Shown here in pieces: positions 19,724 to 31,800 of a DNA stretch of 64,000 nt (position 1 is the first letter of the stretch; each line of letters starts with the position of its first letter). Under the pieces are notes generated by a model. The model did no database searches, was not told the origin of the DNA, and saw nothing but the letters and a program-made list of their open reading frames with translations. The translations under genes and the position numbers were made by a program. The stretch is from Pseudomonadota bacterium (GTDB taxonomy: Bacteria; Pseudomonadota; Gammaproteobacteria; DASZBR01): positions 62,001-126,000 of the forward strand of contig JAJYDF010000004.1 in the NCBI GenBank assembly GCA_021777765.1. The letters are read 5' to 3'.

Positions 19724-20926
19724 ATGTTTTATACAATTTACCTAGATCTTGAACAAGAATTTAATAACCCTAAAAATGCTGCTTTATTATCAAAATTAGC
19801 AACTTCAGTTAACACTGTAAAAACAGATTATATTGATTCCATTCAATTCAATTTCGAATTCAAATCTGTAGTAATCCGTGGCCAAATAAACGATAACATA
19901 ACACTTTCTGAATTACTAACCAGTTTAAATCTAAATCCAAGTTTTCTTAATTTTACATCGTTTGACCTCCAAAAACGCGACAAATTACTAAAACAAACTG
20001 TTTTAGAGTATTTTTCTCAATCAGAAAAATTAATGACTAAGCCTTTTCCCGATACGCCATCACATTTTGAGAAAATCTATGGCTTAATTGATCACGTTCG
20101 TCTTAATAAGGAAATTAATGCATCTACATCATCACTGTTAGTATTATTAGTCGGTTGCCATTCAGATAAACCAGCAACAAATTTTCAGGAAAATCCACCT
20201 TTCTTAGAACAATATCAACGTCTAGGCATCACAGTAGATGTTTTCAGGATAGATCCACTCTATTCGCCAATTCATTTTGGTAATGAAAACACGGCAACAA
20301 TATCTCAGTTAAATAAATATGCCTGTATTGTGGATCCCGTTTTGACAAACTCTCGGTTATTATCAACAACTCTTGCACAAAAAATGCGTGCGGGTACAAA
20401 AATTATTGTTTGTGATAATGTCAGTGCAAATACATCAGATTTCACACACCAATTATATTTAAATAATAAAAATCAACTTCATCACAACTTAGAAATAATT
20501 TCATTTTATATCGCGGTAGAAAATCAATGTTTTATGACTAATTTACCACCAGTGATACAATTTTCTCATTCATTACTCGAGAATAGAAATAATATTTTGA
20601 ATATGTTCCAAACTATTACAAACCGTAAAAATCCCGTTGATCGAGTTAAACAACAATTACACTCACAATATCAGTGTGGATTATTTGATGTACCACAAGC
20701 AATTACCCCTAGAGATTTATTTAAATTATTACCACTTCGCATAAATTCATCACTCGCACAACAAGATGCTATTAGCGCTAATGGCGCCGATAAATTTGGT
20801 TTATTTGCTCAGTCATTATCTACAGATATCCCTTCTATTCAGTCAACTCAACCAACTCGAGTAATCAATGAAAATTCAGGTTTATTATCTGATAATAGAA
20901 AATGTAATATTTGTACAATTGTATAA
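19724..20926 (+). CDS. unknown 400-residue protein with C-terminal CaaX box
   Basis: No domain recognised. Residues ~145-260 show alternating beta strands and loops (LLVLLVGCHSDKP, TKIIVCDNV) compatible with an alpha/beta fold. There is no signal peptide. The C-terminus is LLSDNRKCNICTIV: the last four residues CTIV fit the eukaryotic prenylation CaaX pattern, with an extra Cys and basic residues just before, as in Ras-family tails. Almost the same 14-residue tail closes the phosphatase-like protein at 56292-56879. Bacteria do not prenylate proteins this way, so the motif would act inside a host cell (as known for Legionella CaaX effectors). It sits in an insertion between rarA and serS. Confidence 0.8.
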   Translation: MFYTIYLDLEQEFNNPKNAALLSKLATSVNTVKTDYIDSIQFNFEFKSVVIRGQINDNITLSELLTSLNLNPSFLNFTSFDLQKRDKLLKQTVLEYFSQSEKLMTKPFPDTPSHFEKIYGLIDHVRLNKEINASTSSLLVLLVGCHSDKPATNFQENPPFLEQYQRLGITVDVFRIDPLYSPIHFGNENTATISQLNKYACIVDPVLTNSRLLSTTLAQKMRAGTKIIVCDNVSANTSDFTHQLYLNNKNQLHHNLEIISFYIAVENQCFMTNLPPVIQFSHSLLENRNNILNMFQTITNRKNPVDRVKQQLHSQYQCGLFDVPQAITPRDLFKLLPLRINSSLAQQDAISANGADKFGLFAQSLSTDIPSIQSTQPTRVINENSGLLSDNRKCNICTIV

Positions 20927-21065
20927 ATCAGATATAGAACTGCTATCAGCAATACAAGATAAATATCATCAAATTGATTAAGTCATACGTTAAATGAATT
21001 ATTCACTAAATTCTTATTTAATTTCGCTCGATAAAAACAAGGAAAATTTATTTACTAGAAATAAA

Positions 21066-21090
21066 AATGGCGATCATTTAAATCGCCATT
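21066..21090 (-). terminator. hairpin terminator for the minus-strand ATPase gene
   Basis: Perfect 9-bp stem AATGGCGAT / ATCGCCATT with a 7-base loop; on the minus strand it is followed by TTTTATTT. It lies 90 bases after the ATPase stop codon. Confidence 0.6.
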
Positions 21091-21100
21091 GAAGGATTCC

Positions 21101-21141
21101 TTTTGCGAACAATCTTTACTCAATTAATATAGTTCGCAAAA
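21101..21141. repeat. 10-bp perfect inverted repeat
   Basis: TTTTGCGAAC and GTTCGCAAAA face each other across 21 bases, next to the 21066-21090 hairpin. Role unknown; no gene overlaps it. Confidence 0.5.
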
Positions 21142-21179
21142 CAGTTTCAAATGAATCAATCGACTAATATTGAAATTTA

Positions 21180-22349
21180 TTAAATATTTGTTAAATCAGT
21201 TAATACCCGATACAAGCTCAAAGCAGTAACATTTTTAGCTAGCTGATAACTTTCTATTCCTGCGTGAACAATATAAAGATGTGTTAACTGTAAATCTTGA
21301 CTAGCGATATGCATCGAACGTGTCAGTTGGGGAGCCACTGTTCGTTTAAATTTAAAACCGATACGCTTAGCACCACGATTAATGAATAAATCCAATTCAG
21401 CGCCGCTATGAGTACGCCAATAAAACGCTTCTTCAGATAACACATTAAGATGATCAAGAACGCTATTGAGCGCAAAGCTTTCCCAAGATGCACCTACTTT
21501 TGGATGATTTTCTAATTCTTCGGATGTATTGAGGTTTAATAAAGTATGTAATATTCCAGTATCATTTAAATATACTTTCGGTGATTTTACCTGACGCTTG
21601 GAAATATTTTCCCACCAAGGTGGTAACTGTTTAATAACAAAAGTGGATGTCAAAATATCTAAGTAATTTCTTACTGATTTATCACTCATCCCAAACGCTC
21701 TTGCAAATTCAGAAGAATTCCACAGTTGACCGTGGTAATGAGCTATCATCATCCAAAAACGTCGCATTGTTGCCGCTGGAATATTAATCCCTAATTGCGG
21801 TAAATCGCGTTCTAAAAAAGTGCGGATAAAATCTTGTCGCCATAACACACTTGCTTGGTTGGATGGAGCAAGAAATGCTCGAGGAAATGATCCGCGTAAC
21901 CATAGCTTATCAATATTATCGACGCCAACTTCTGCTATCGAAAATCCTTTGATTTCTATATATGCAATTCGGCCAGCTAATGACTCTGAGGTTTGTTTGA
22001 GTAACACAGGAGACGCACTACCCAATACTAAAAATTTACATTTTGATATTGGTCTATCAGCCAAAACGCGTAATATTTTAAACAAATCAGGTTGATGTTG
22101 AATTTCATCTACGACAACTAATCCTTCCAGATTTTGTAAAGCCAGCATGGGATCAGTTATACGCGCAAGATGTGCTGGGTTTTCCAGGTCAAAAAATGTG
22201 GTCGGTGAAGTTTGCGTAGCTAACTCTCTTGATAAGGTTGTCTTTCCAACCTGACGTGGTCCTATCAGCGCTACTACTGGATTGAGCGCGAGAGATGATT
22301 TGATTTCATTTAAATAGGCAAGTCGATTAATCATTCGCTTAATATACAT
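21180..22349 (-). CDS. AAA_14/DUF4143 family ATPase
   Basis: 389-residue P-loop ATPase of the family with an N-terminal AAA domain and a C-terminal DUF4143 nuclease-like domain. Walker A GPRQVGKTT at residues 30-38, Walker B LVVVDEIQHQP at 77-87, a winged-helix-like middle (SEFARAFGMSDKSVRNYLD), and a C-terminal HSGAELDLFINRG block. The family usually reads E-x-K in the following strand; here it is IGFKFKRT, so the usual acidic residue appears replaced by Lys. Cellular role of the family is unclear; often mobile. Start 22349 or the internal ATG 15 bases later. An inverted repeat sits directly upstream. Part of the insertion between rarA and serS. Confidence 0.88.
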   Translation of the reverse strand: MYIKRMINRLAYLNEIKSSLALNPVVALIGPRQVGKTTLSRELATQTSPTTFFDLENPAHLARITDPMLALQNLEGLVVVDEIQHQPDLFKILRVLADRPISKCKFLVLGSASPVLLKQTSESLAGRIAYIEIKGFSIAEVGVDNIDKLWLRGSFPRAFLAPSNQASVLWRQDFIRTFLERDLPQLGINIPAATMRRFWMMIAHYHGQLWNSSEFARAFGMSDKSVRNYLDILTSTFVIKQLPPWWENISKRQVKSPKVYLNDTGILHTLLNLNTSEELENHPKVGASWESFALNSVLDHLNVLSEEAFYWRTHSGAELDLFINRGAKRIGFKFKRTVAPQLTRSMHIASQDLQLTHLYIVHAGIESYQLAKNVTALSLYRVLTDLTNI

Positions 22350-22350
22350 T

Positions 22351-22379
22351 GAAAATTCGGAATATACAATCGAATTTTC
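22351..22379. promoter_or_regulatory. inverted repeat just upstream of the ATPase start
   Basis: GAAAATTCG and CGAATTTTC are perfect 9-bp arms separated by 11 bases; the near arm begins 2 bases from the start codon. Position suggests an operator or leader hairpin that could limit expression. Confidence 0.45.
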
Positions 22380-24151
<1,772 letters not shown>

Positions 24152-24161
24152 GCCATGATTT

Positions 24162-27100
24162 TTATCGTCTACCTCCACTAGAAACAACGGGCGAAGGAAC
24201 AGAAACTGCTGCAGGCACTTGTTGTTCACTATGCATTTCTAATAATGATTGTGTCATTTCTTCAAAAAAGTCTTTGAAATCAACTTCCAATTGATTTATT
24301 TGGGCAAATACTTTAGCAACAGCATTCGCAACATCATTACATTCCAATGTATTTAATAAGTTCGTCGTAACGACTTGATCAATAATATATTCAATGATAT
24401 CCACATTAAGGACCTTATCTGAAGTCAATGCCTTAATAGCATGATGAAATAAAAGTTCATTGGGTGCTGAAATTATTTTCATTAATAGAGAAACGACTTG
24501 CGGTGTACAATGATTAAATTCAGCTAATGCTATTGCAGCGTAATATTGATTAACTTCATCGGCTTTACTCAGCAAATCATGACATGCTTGAATACATAAC
24601 GGATCTGCAATTTTTAAGCTTCGGTATATTTGAATTGCATTCACATAATACGAGTCACTTACGTTTGTCTGTAACGTATTTTTTGATAAATCGCTAATTT
24701 TTTCAATAGTTATCCCAGATTGCTTTAAACCATCAATTGCTGTACCAATAATTTCAATATGGTGAGTTTGCATAGATAATCTTTGAAGAAAAACTATTTT
24801 ATTTTGAGAAGTAGGTAATTTATTTACAGCGGATATAAAATCTAAAACTGTATCACCCATTCTATAATCAGACATTAATGAATCTAAAATTTTGAAGAAT
24901 TTATTATTTAATTCTTTGCTTTTTACTTGCAATTCACCAAATCTGTTTACTGAGTCAAGTTTTTCATTTAAAGAATTATTCCCTCTTATTATATCAATAT
25001 AGCCAGCAGCAAGTAACTTTTTCTTAGACTCAATACTCCGCCACTCATCATCGCTCAACTCATCATTGAAACACATAAGAATCTTAATGATTGTAAAAAG
25101 TAAATTCATATTATTATGATATAATAAATTCAAAAGCTGTTTTATAATTATCGCAGAATGATGTTTATATTTTTCTAAAATAGAGAGCGCATTACAATAT
25201 TCATTTATGTCTCGATTTTCACACTGTTTAAATATGAAATTGATAGTATCAGATGAGTTTTCAAATTGATTTAATAATGTTAGGAGATGCTGTTCGCATT
25301 TATCTCCTCGCTGCAAAATTTGTCGGTGAATATTTGAAATGACAATTTCTTTGTGATCTTTTAAATGAGACACTATCAATTGGGACACATCTTCTGAAAG
25401 AGCCATAAACTGAGATAATTTATTAAATATTTTAAACTGTACATTATGGAAATTAGCATTAAATAAAACAGCTAATAATTTTTTAACAATAATTACCGCA
25501 TTCTTTATTTGTACCTCAAAGGAATTAATAAAAAGTTCTTTTATATTATCATCCTCTATTATAAGCATATTCAGTATATATGATTTTTCAAATGGTGTAT
25601 TATTCATTGCCTCATAAATGGGCATTAATTTAATCAATGCTTTCGCGGCCTCAAAACGGACTTGAGGATTTTCATGCACTATAGTCGCTTTAAGTAACGT
25701 TATAACCTGTTCTGAAGGTGTAGCAACTTGTCCAGCAATAAATACAATTATCTCTGGCCGATATTCTTTTTTCACGTATCCTTTTATTAAAATATTTAAT
25801 AGCGCTGCTTGAGTTTCATTCATATCAGCTTCGGAGACTAATCGGCCTCCAGCTATTTGCATTAAAGCCTTGGCGGCTTCTTTTGCTAATTGTAAATTAT
25901 AAGCATTTAAAAATGAAAGCAATGCTTCACGAAATTTTTCATTACTTACTTTCATTTTACTTAATATTTGAATAGCAAATATACAATTATGACTGTTTTT
26001 ACTTTTTATTATTAAAGCTAATAATTTCTCAACCAAGATAGAACGTTTTTGTAATAACGAAATATCACCATAATCTTTTGACATCTTATTATTACATATT
26101 ACTGATATCTTGCCCTCACGAGTAACAAGAGGTACAGCACTCCTGACGATAATTTCTGACGAGCTTGTAAGGTATGGCGCAGCAGATGTTTTTTCAATAA
26201 CTGACGGCAAACTTAATAAGGCTTTATTTTGTCGTTGAATAAAATTATCAGCTGTTTCAGTTTGTTTTAGATAATCTTTTGTTGTAATTTGTGATGATGA
26301 TGTTTGATGTTGCGATCTAATTGGTAGTTTAAAATACTCCAATAATACTTTTTCATTATGTTTGTTATGTTCTGCAGCTAATTGACAAGGGTATTGACTT
26401 TTATTATTACATTCTTGTAATTGTTTAGGGGATTTATCAATAATTCTGCGTAATAAAACTTCGTTGGCAGTCATTGCAGCCGTATGTAATGCAGCATTTC
26501 CTTTACGATCTTTAATATCGACTGAAGCGCCCGCTTCTAACAATAAAGAAGTGCCACTATCAAATTGAGTTTGCAAAGCAATATGAAGTAACGTCTTACC
26601 TTTATATTTCTTTTTTTTATTCTGCAGATTTAAATCAATGCCATTTAAACAACATATTCCTAATGTATTTAAATCTTTTTTTTCAACTGCCAGCCAGGCT
26701 TGTTCTTGATAAAGTTCGCGACCCCACCGCATTTTTTGTTCTAGCAAAACAATATCACTAGCAACTGAACGTAACGAACTTACAAAACTTAACAAATTAT
26801 AGGGCTCTATTTTAGATGTCAGAAGCTTAATAATATCATCATTTCCTTTGTGCAATGCTGTATGAATAATAGCAATATGTTTCTCATCATAAGTTAAAGG
26901 ATCTACACCTTCTGATAATAAATATTCCACCATGTCTTCACGATTATTTTCTAGCGCTGTCTTTAATAAGCTAATTAATAATTTATCTCGCTTTTCCTTA
27001 TCCCATTTTATCTTGATTAATAAAAATTTTAATATCTGCAGCGAACTTAACCTTACTGCGGCATGAAAAGCAGTTTCCTGTTGGTCATTTAAAGAAAGCG

Positions 27101-28028
27101 GATCGGCATCTTCGTCTAAAATAAATTGAACTAACGCATCAGCTTTCTCTTTAATTGCTTCATGTAAAATAATATTTTTAAAATCCTTGATCTGTTCTGC
27201 CGTGAAATTAAAGTGGTTAAACAGTATCTTTATTACTTCCACTGAGAAATTCATTATCTTGACTGCTGCTTTAAAAATTTGTAATTGTTCATCGACATTA
27301 TTAGTAACATCACTCAATTCCAAACATAATTTTAATTCATTAGTTTTTTTTGATGCTATGGCCCAATAAACTTGCTTCAAATAAAAACCTGATTGCCAGC
27401 CAAATAGAGCGGCCAATAATTTTATATTGTTAATATCGCGCCGACTAACAAGGATTCTAAACAATGCTTCGCCTTCAGATTTAAAATGGTTAGAAACAAG
27501 AGTCTTAAATTTATTAAATGATTTAATGATAATTGTTAATTGTGAAGATTCTACTTGCGCAGCAATTAATTCCAAAAAGGTGATTGCGTTATGTTTGTTA
27601 TTAATCTTTTCAAGCAATAACCGCGGATGCTGATTAATTGCAGCACATATCTCTGAGATATTATTATTATTCAAATGTGTTTCAAAATTGGCAATTAATG
27701 CTTTAGGAAGATAGACCTCAGCCCATAGCTCAGGTTGATAATCTAATAATTTTGCAATTGTTTTTCTTAAATGATTATTAGGATACGTTTTTTTATCCAC
27801 TGGTGTACGCTTCTCTGGGTTGCGTAATGCCAATTGCTTTTGCTCACAATCTTTAGCGTAATTGTTAAAAGCTTCTTCTTCAATTGCATCACCATCACTC
27901 ATCGTTACTGGTAAAAAAAATATTTCTAATGTAAGCATACAAATATTTTCTTCAGAAATTATTTTGATGAGTTTATTGTATTTGGCTTGTAAATCGAGCT
28001 GGGGTTGAATTGATTCTGGTGTATCCAT
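24162..28028 (-). CDS. U-box-like / ankyrin / HEAT repeat protein A
   Basis: 1288 residues. About residues 28-96 (MLTLEIFFLPVTMSDGDAIE ... TYPNNHLRKTIAKLL) fit the U-box pattern: the I-x-x-EIF-x-x-P strand, DG with following acidic/basic residues and AF, an R-x-P turn, and the YPNNHL+KTIA helix; U-boxes recruit ubiquitin E2 enzymes. Ankyrin repeats are visible at ~285-345 (ETAFHAAVRLSSLQILKFLL) and ~475-575 (GKTLLHIALQT, GNAALHTAAMTANEVLLRRI). From ~690 to 1270 the protein is a HEAT-like helical solenoid (NPQVRFEAAKALIKLM). Ends Pro/Ser-rich, SSGGRR. No signal peptide. A full-length paralogue lies at 28879-32817. Likely a translocated host-ubiquitin effector; activity is inferred, not shown. 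Confidence 0.85.
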   Translation of the reverse strand: MDTPESIQPQLDLQAKYNKLIKIISEENICMLTLEIFFLPVTMSDGDAIEEEAFNNYAKDCEQKQLALRNPEKRTPVDKKTYPNNHLRKTIAKLLDYQPELWAEVYLPKALIANFETHLNNNNISEICAAINQHPRLLLEKINNKHNAITFLELIAAQVESSQLTIIIKSFNKFKTLVSNHFKSEGEALFRILVSRRDINNIKLLAALFGWQSGFYLKQVYWAIASKKTNELKLCLELSDVTNNVDEQLQIFKAAVKIMNFSVEVIKILFNHFNFTAEQIKDFKNIILHEAIKEKADALVQFILDEDADPLSLNDQQETAFHAAVRLSSLQILKFLLIKIKWDKEKRDKLLISLLKTALENNREDMVEYLLSEGVDPLTYDEKHIAIIHTALHKGNDDIIKLLTSKIEPYNLLSFVSSLRSVASDIVLLEQKMRWGRELYQEQAWLAVEKKDLNTLGICCLNGIDLNLQNKKKKYKGKTLLHIALQTQFDSGTSLLLEAGASVDIKDRKGNAALHTAAMTANEVLLRRIIDKSPKQLQECNNKSQYPCQLAAEHNKHNEKVLLEYFKLPIRSQHQTSSSQITTKDYLKQTETADNFIQRQNKALLSLPSVIEKTSAAPYLTSSSEIIVRSAVPLVTREGKISVICNNKMSKDYGDISLLQKRSILVEKLLALIIKSKNSHNCIFAIQILSKMKVSNEKFREALLSFLNAYNLQLAKEAAKALMQIAGGRLVSEADMNETQAALLNILIKGYVKKEYRPEIIVFIAGQVATPSEQVITLLKATIVHENPQVRFEAAKALIKLMPIYEAMNNTPFEKSYILNMLIIEDDNIKELFINSFEVQIKNAVIIVKKLLAVLFNANFHNVQFKIFNKLSQFMALSEDVSQLIVSHLKDHKEIVISNIHRQILQRGDKCEQHLLTLLNQFENSSDTINFIFKQCENRDINEYCNALSILEKYKHHSAIIIKQLLNLLYHNNMNLLFTIIKILMCFNDELSDDEWRSIESKKKLLAAGYIDIIRGNNSLNEKLDSVNRFGELQVKSKELNNKFFKILDSLMSDYRMGDTVLDFISAVNKLPTSQNKIVFLQRLSMQTHHIEIIGTAIDGLKQSGITIEKISDLSKNTLQTNVSDSYYVNAIQIYRSLKIADPLCIQACHDLLSKADEVNQYYAAIALAEFNHCTPQVVSLLMKIISAPNELLFHHAIKALTSDKVLNVDIIEYIIDQVVTTNLLNTLECNDVANAVAKVFAQINQLEVDFKDFFEEMTQSLLEMHSEQQVPAAVSVPSPVVSSGGRR

Positions 28029-28045
28029 AGGTGATTCTCTATTTG

Positions 28046-28060
28046 TAGTTTAAACGAGTG
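28046..28060 (-). promoter_or_regulatory. conserved leader box upstream of U-box/ankyrin protein A
   Basis: On the coding strand ACTCGTTTAAACTA, containing the palindrome GTTTAAAC (28048-28055), lies 20 bases before the start codon. The same sequence is at the same distance before the paralogue (32837-32844), while flanking leader bases differ more. Confidence 0.5.
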
Positions 28061-28286
28061 AAGGAATGCATTGTAATTAATTTTAAAAAAGTGTGACATT
28101 ATAATGTATTTTCTTTTTAACGTCAATAAGCTTGTTAATTCTACATAGGGATAAATTGTTCATTTTGAAGCACATCAAGCTTGCTCTATGCAATAAAAAA
28201 CAAATCGTGAGATATTTTATTGAAAAGTTTATTTAATTGCTTCTTTGAAATAATTAGTAATTAATTATAATCACATTGTTTTAGTT

Positions 28287-28320
28287 GGTGGATTACGGCC
28301 TTCGGCCTAATCCACCCTAC
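28287..28320. repeat. GGTGGATTA palindromic element
   Basis: GGTGGATTACGGCC and GGCCTAATCCACC form a near-perfect hairpin with a 3-base loop, followed by CTAC. This is a dispersed palindrome type widely seen in proteobacteria; one copy in this window. It is the only feature seen in the 351-base gap 28029-28379 apart from the leader box. Confidence 0.7.
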
Positions 28321-28379
28321 ATTATTCCACTGCATTTATTTCACACCATTTTACGTAATAACATAAGGATAAAAATAAT

Positions 28380-28826
28380 ATGCGTAAATCTCTTTTTTAT
28401 ATCGTTTCATATTCGTTATTAATTATTATATCGCCGACTGTTTTTGCTGGTTGGCCAATGTTTAATGTATTATCACCTCAACAAATAATGTCCGATCTAG
28501 TCGTAACAAATGATTGTCCAAGTGGTGAAGGATTTATTCCTGAAAATACTAAAGTTAAAATTTATAATTATTATATCCCTCATAACGAAACATGGTATTG
28601 GCTATATACCGGCAACACACAATGCCAAAAATTACCATCAGATTTACAATATATTGCATTTCATCAAACCGGCCATTATACAGGTGATTTAATTAATACC
28701 TGGTATGGAACAGAACATAATAAAATGTTTCGTTTTACTTTTATCATTCCTCAACCCTATTGGTATTGCGGATATTTAGCAGGAACAAATCCACCAAATA
28801 CCATTGCATGTGCGCAGGATCAATAA
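28380..28826 (+). CDS. small secreted protein of unknown function
   Basis: 148 residues with a clear signal peptide (MRKSLFYIVSYSLLIIISP, cleavage after VFA near residue 23). The mature ~125 residues are rich in Tyr, Trp and Pro and contain four cysteines (in NDCPSG, TQCQKL, WYCGY, IACAQ), enough for two disulfides, so a periplasmic or exported protein is likely. Not similar to the secreted family at 57032-60200. Lies alone, divergent from one U-box/ankyrin gene and convergent with the other. Confidence 0.75.
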   Translation: MRKSLFYIVSYSLLIIISPTVFAGWPMFNVLSPQQIMSDLVVTNDCPSGEGFIPENTKVKIYNYYIPHNETWYWLYTGNTQCQKLPSDLQYIAFHQTGHYTGDLINTWYGTEHNKMFRFTFIIPQPYWYCGYLAGTNPPNTIACAQDQ

Positions 28827-28878
28827 TATAGATTGTTTATTTGCTCGATATCATTGATACGTAATTTACCTGTCATTT

Positions 28879-31800
28879 TTATGGTCTAACCCTAGGAGGA
28901 AATGCTTGTGGTGCAGCAGATACACCTTCCACAAAATTAGATTGCGATAAACTGGATTGAGGATTTGCATACCTATCAATGGGTGCGAATAATCTGCATA
29001 ATCCATCTGCAACTTCGTCCATATCCCAATTTACTTTGGATTGAGATTTCATTATTTTATCTATTAATTGCTCAACAATATCTGCGGTTAATATATCTAT
29101 TGCCATTAAGGCTTTTATCGCGTTTTTCAATAGATTCTCATCTGGCAAAGATATAATTTCTAATAATGTTTTTTTCACATCGTCAGTGATGATATTAAAT
29201 TCACATAATGCAATAGCAGCAAAATAGCGACATTCACCGGACTCTGACTTAAGTAACTTCTGCAATAGTTGAACCCCTGAATCGTTCATTTTATTCAAAC
29301 ATCTTAATACCTGGATTGAGTGTATATGTTCTCTATCTCCGCAACGGGTATGGACTAGGTTATGTGTACCCACTATGAACTGAATCATCGTTTCATCTTT
29401 TTGTCCACATTGTCTTAAATCATTTATTATAATCTTAATCATTTCTATTGAAGGGGAACATGTTATCATTTTATTTAAAAATAACATCTTCTGCTGATTA
29501 TTTGGCATTTTTTTAATGCAATTTAGTATATGCAATGTTTTAGCCTCACGATTATCAGATACATCATGCATAAGAAATTCTAATAATAATTTATAAAATC
29601 CTTCAGACATCTGCAACTGATTCGATAAAATACACAAGTCGCACATGAAGTTAATTGCATTAAATTGTTCAGCTATAGTACATTCATTGCTCATAATTAT
29701 TTTCATTAAATTTTCATTTAATTTCATCACCCCATGAGTAATGATATCTTTTTGATCTTTGCTGAATTCACTGATAATTGGCATCAATTTTTTTGTTGTA
29801 GCAAGCATAATGTGAGTGTCATTATGGCTAAATACGCCTATTAATGGTTTTAAAAATATATGGTCATAATTTGCCAATGCACTTATGGCGTTACAGACTT
29901 TATCCGACTCTTTCAATTCTTGAATTTTACGCAATAAGAATGCAGCCGTACTATCTGGCTTATCAAATAATTTTAGATATTTAACGATCACTGAATTACC
30001 TTGATCATCTTTTTGCAAAAGTAAATTACGCGCTGAATCTATCACTAATTCTTTATTTGTATTTAATTTTAAAAATATTAATTGTGCTATCTCTTTTGAG
30101 AGCGCCATGAAATTAAACAAGTTGGCAAGCGCCCTACACCGCTTATCGATGGAGGGATTGTTTATAAATTGAAATAATAATTTATCAACAATTATTTCAG
30201 CGTTATTTTCTTTCATATCAATTGAATTAAATAATAATTCTTTAACTTTATGATCATTATCAAATTCTAAAACAAATATCATTGAACTTGCAAAATGAGT
30301 CTCTAAAAAGTCTTTATACAGTTGCGGTTCCAAATGTTTTCCATATAAATTATATTTACAAATTGGAATTATCTTTTTCAATATCGCTTCTGCTTCTACA
30401 CGAACTTTCTGATTTAAATGAAAAAATGCTATTAAAATGGTAGCTATGATAGGCTTTGATAGGATTTTGAATTGTCCTGCAATAAAAACGATAACCTCAG
30501 CATTATATATCGACTGCCTCCTGTCTATTTGTGCTAATATCATATCTAGCCTTGATTGTGTCTCATTCATTTCACCTTTATCATTATGTAAACGCCCGCC
30601 AATTAATTGCACTAAAGATATAGCAGCCTCTTTTGCCACAGCTATCTCTTTATTAGCTAATGCAAGAGATAACGACTTGTAGTAATTATCTGTACATACA
30701 TTCATTTTACGCAGCAACTGAATTGCATAAATGCTATTCTTGCTATTATTTTTATTAATAACATCAAATAATTTATTAAAAATATCAGCTCGCTTTTGTA
30801 ATAATGAAATAACAGTATTCTTTATTAATGGTTCCGATGTTACATGAGCTATTTCGACATTATTGTGAGTTACTGAATTCTGCGAATTATTGGAATTTGA
30901 TTCAATCTGCGCTGATTTATTATTTCTCTGCAGTTGTAACAAAGTTTTACCATGGCTTTGAATAAAATGGCTATCCGTTTGCTGCTTACCTTGTTCACTC
31001 GCTTGAACAGGAAAAGGTGAACTAATAGGCTGAGTTATTTCGCTTGGATTAAAATACTGTTTTAAAATTTCTTCATTAATTTTGTTTTGCTCTGCTATCG
31101 CTATATCAATAGGATATTGGTTATTTTTATTTTTTTCTCTCACTTGGTCAGGTGATTTTGCAATAATTGTTCGTAATACATCTTCACTGGCTGCTTTAGC
31201 TGCGCAGTGTAATGCTGTGTTTCCTTGTCTGTTTTTAATATCGATTAATGCACCGGCATCTAACAATACTGTTGCACCACCATCATATCCTTTGATTAAT
31301 GCGGCATGAAGCAAGGTGTTACCTTTATACATTTTCTTTTTTGCCGGCATATTTAAATCGATGCCACTTTCGCAGCATAATTTCAGTACATCTCTACCTC
31401 TGTTGTCAATGGCGTGCCATGCTTGTTTTTGATAAAATTCTTTATCCCAATCCAATAACCTCTCAAGCCTTTTAATATCAGCAGTCGTAATTCCTCCTGA
31501 TTCAAGCAGTGCATTTAAAAATTGATATGGCTCTATTTTCTGACTCAATATTTTTATAATAGCCTCGTTACCAACACGCGCTGCGAGAGAAACTGCTGAA
31601 ATGGGTCGCTCCATTAATATCAGCGGTTTCACTAATTTTAAAGGATCAGCACCATGCTCTAATAATAATTCCATCATCTCTATATTATTATTTTGTATGG
31701 CATAAATTAATAAATGAGATAATAATTCAGCGCAAAAATCGTCATTGATCTTTGCATCAGCTAATAGCATTTTTAATATTGCAGGTGAATTATATTTAAT

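Noticed and set aside
24162-28028. Insertion sequence or transposon carrying the U-box/ankyrin genes
   Set aside because: No transposase, terminal repeats or target duplications are visible; the paralogues look like a tandem gene duplication.
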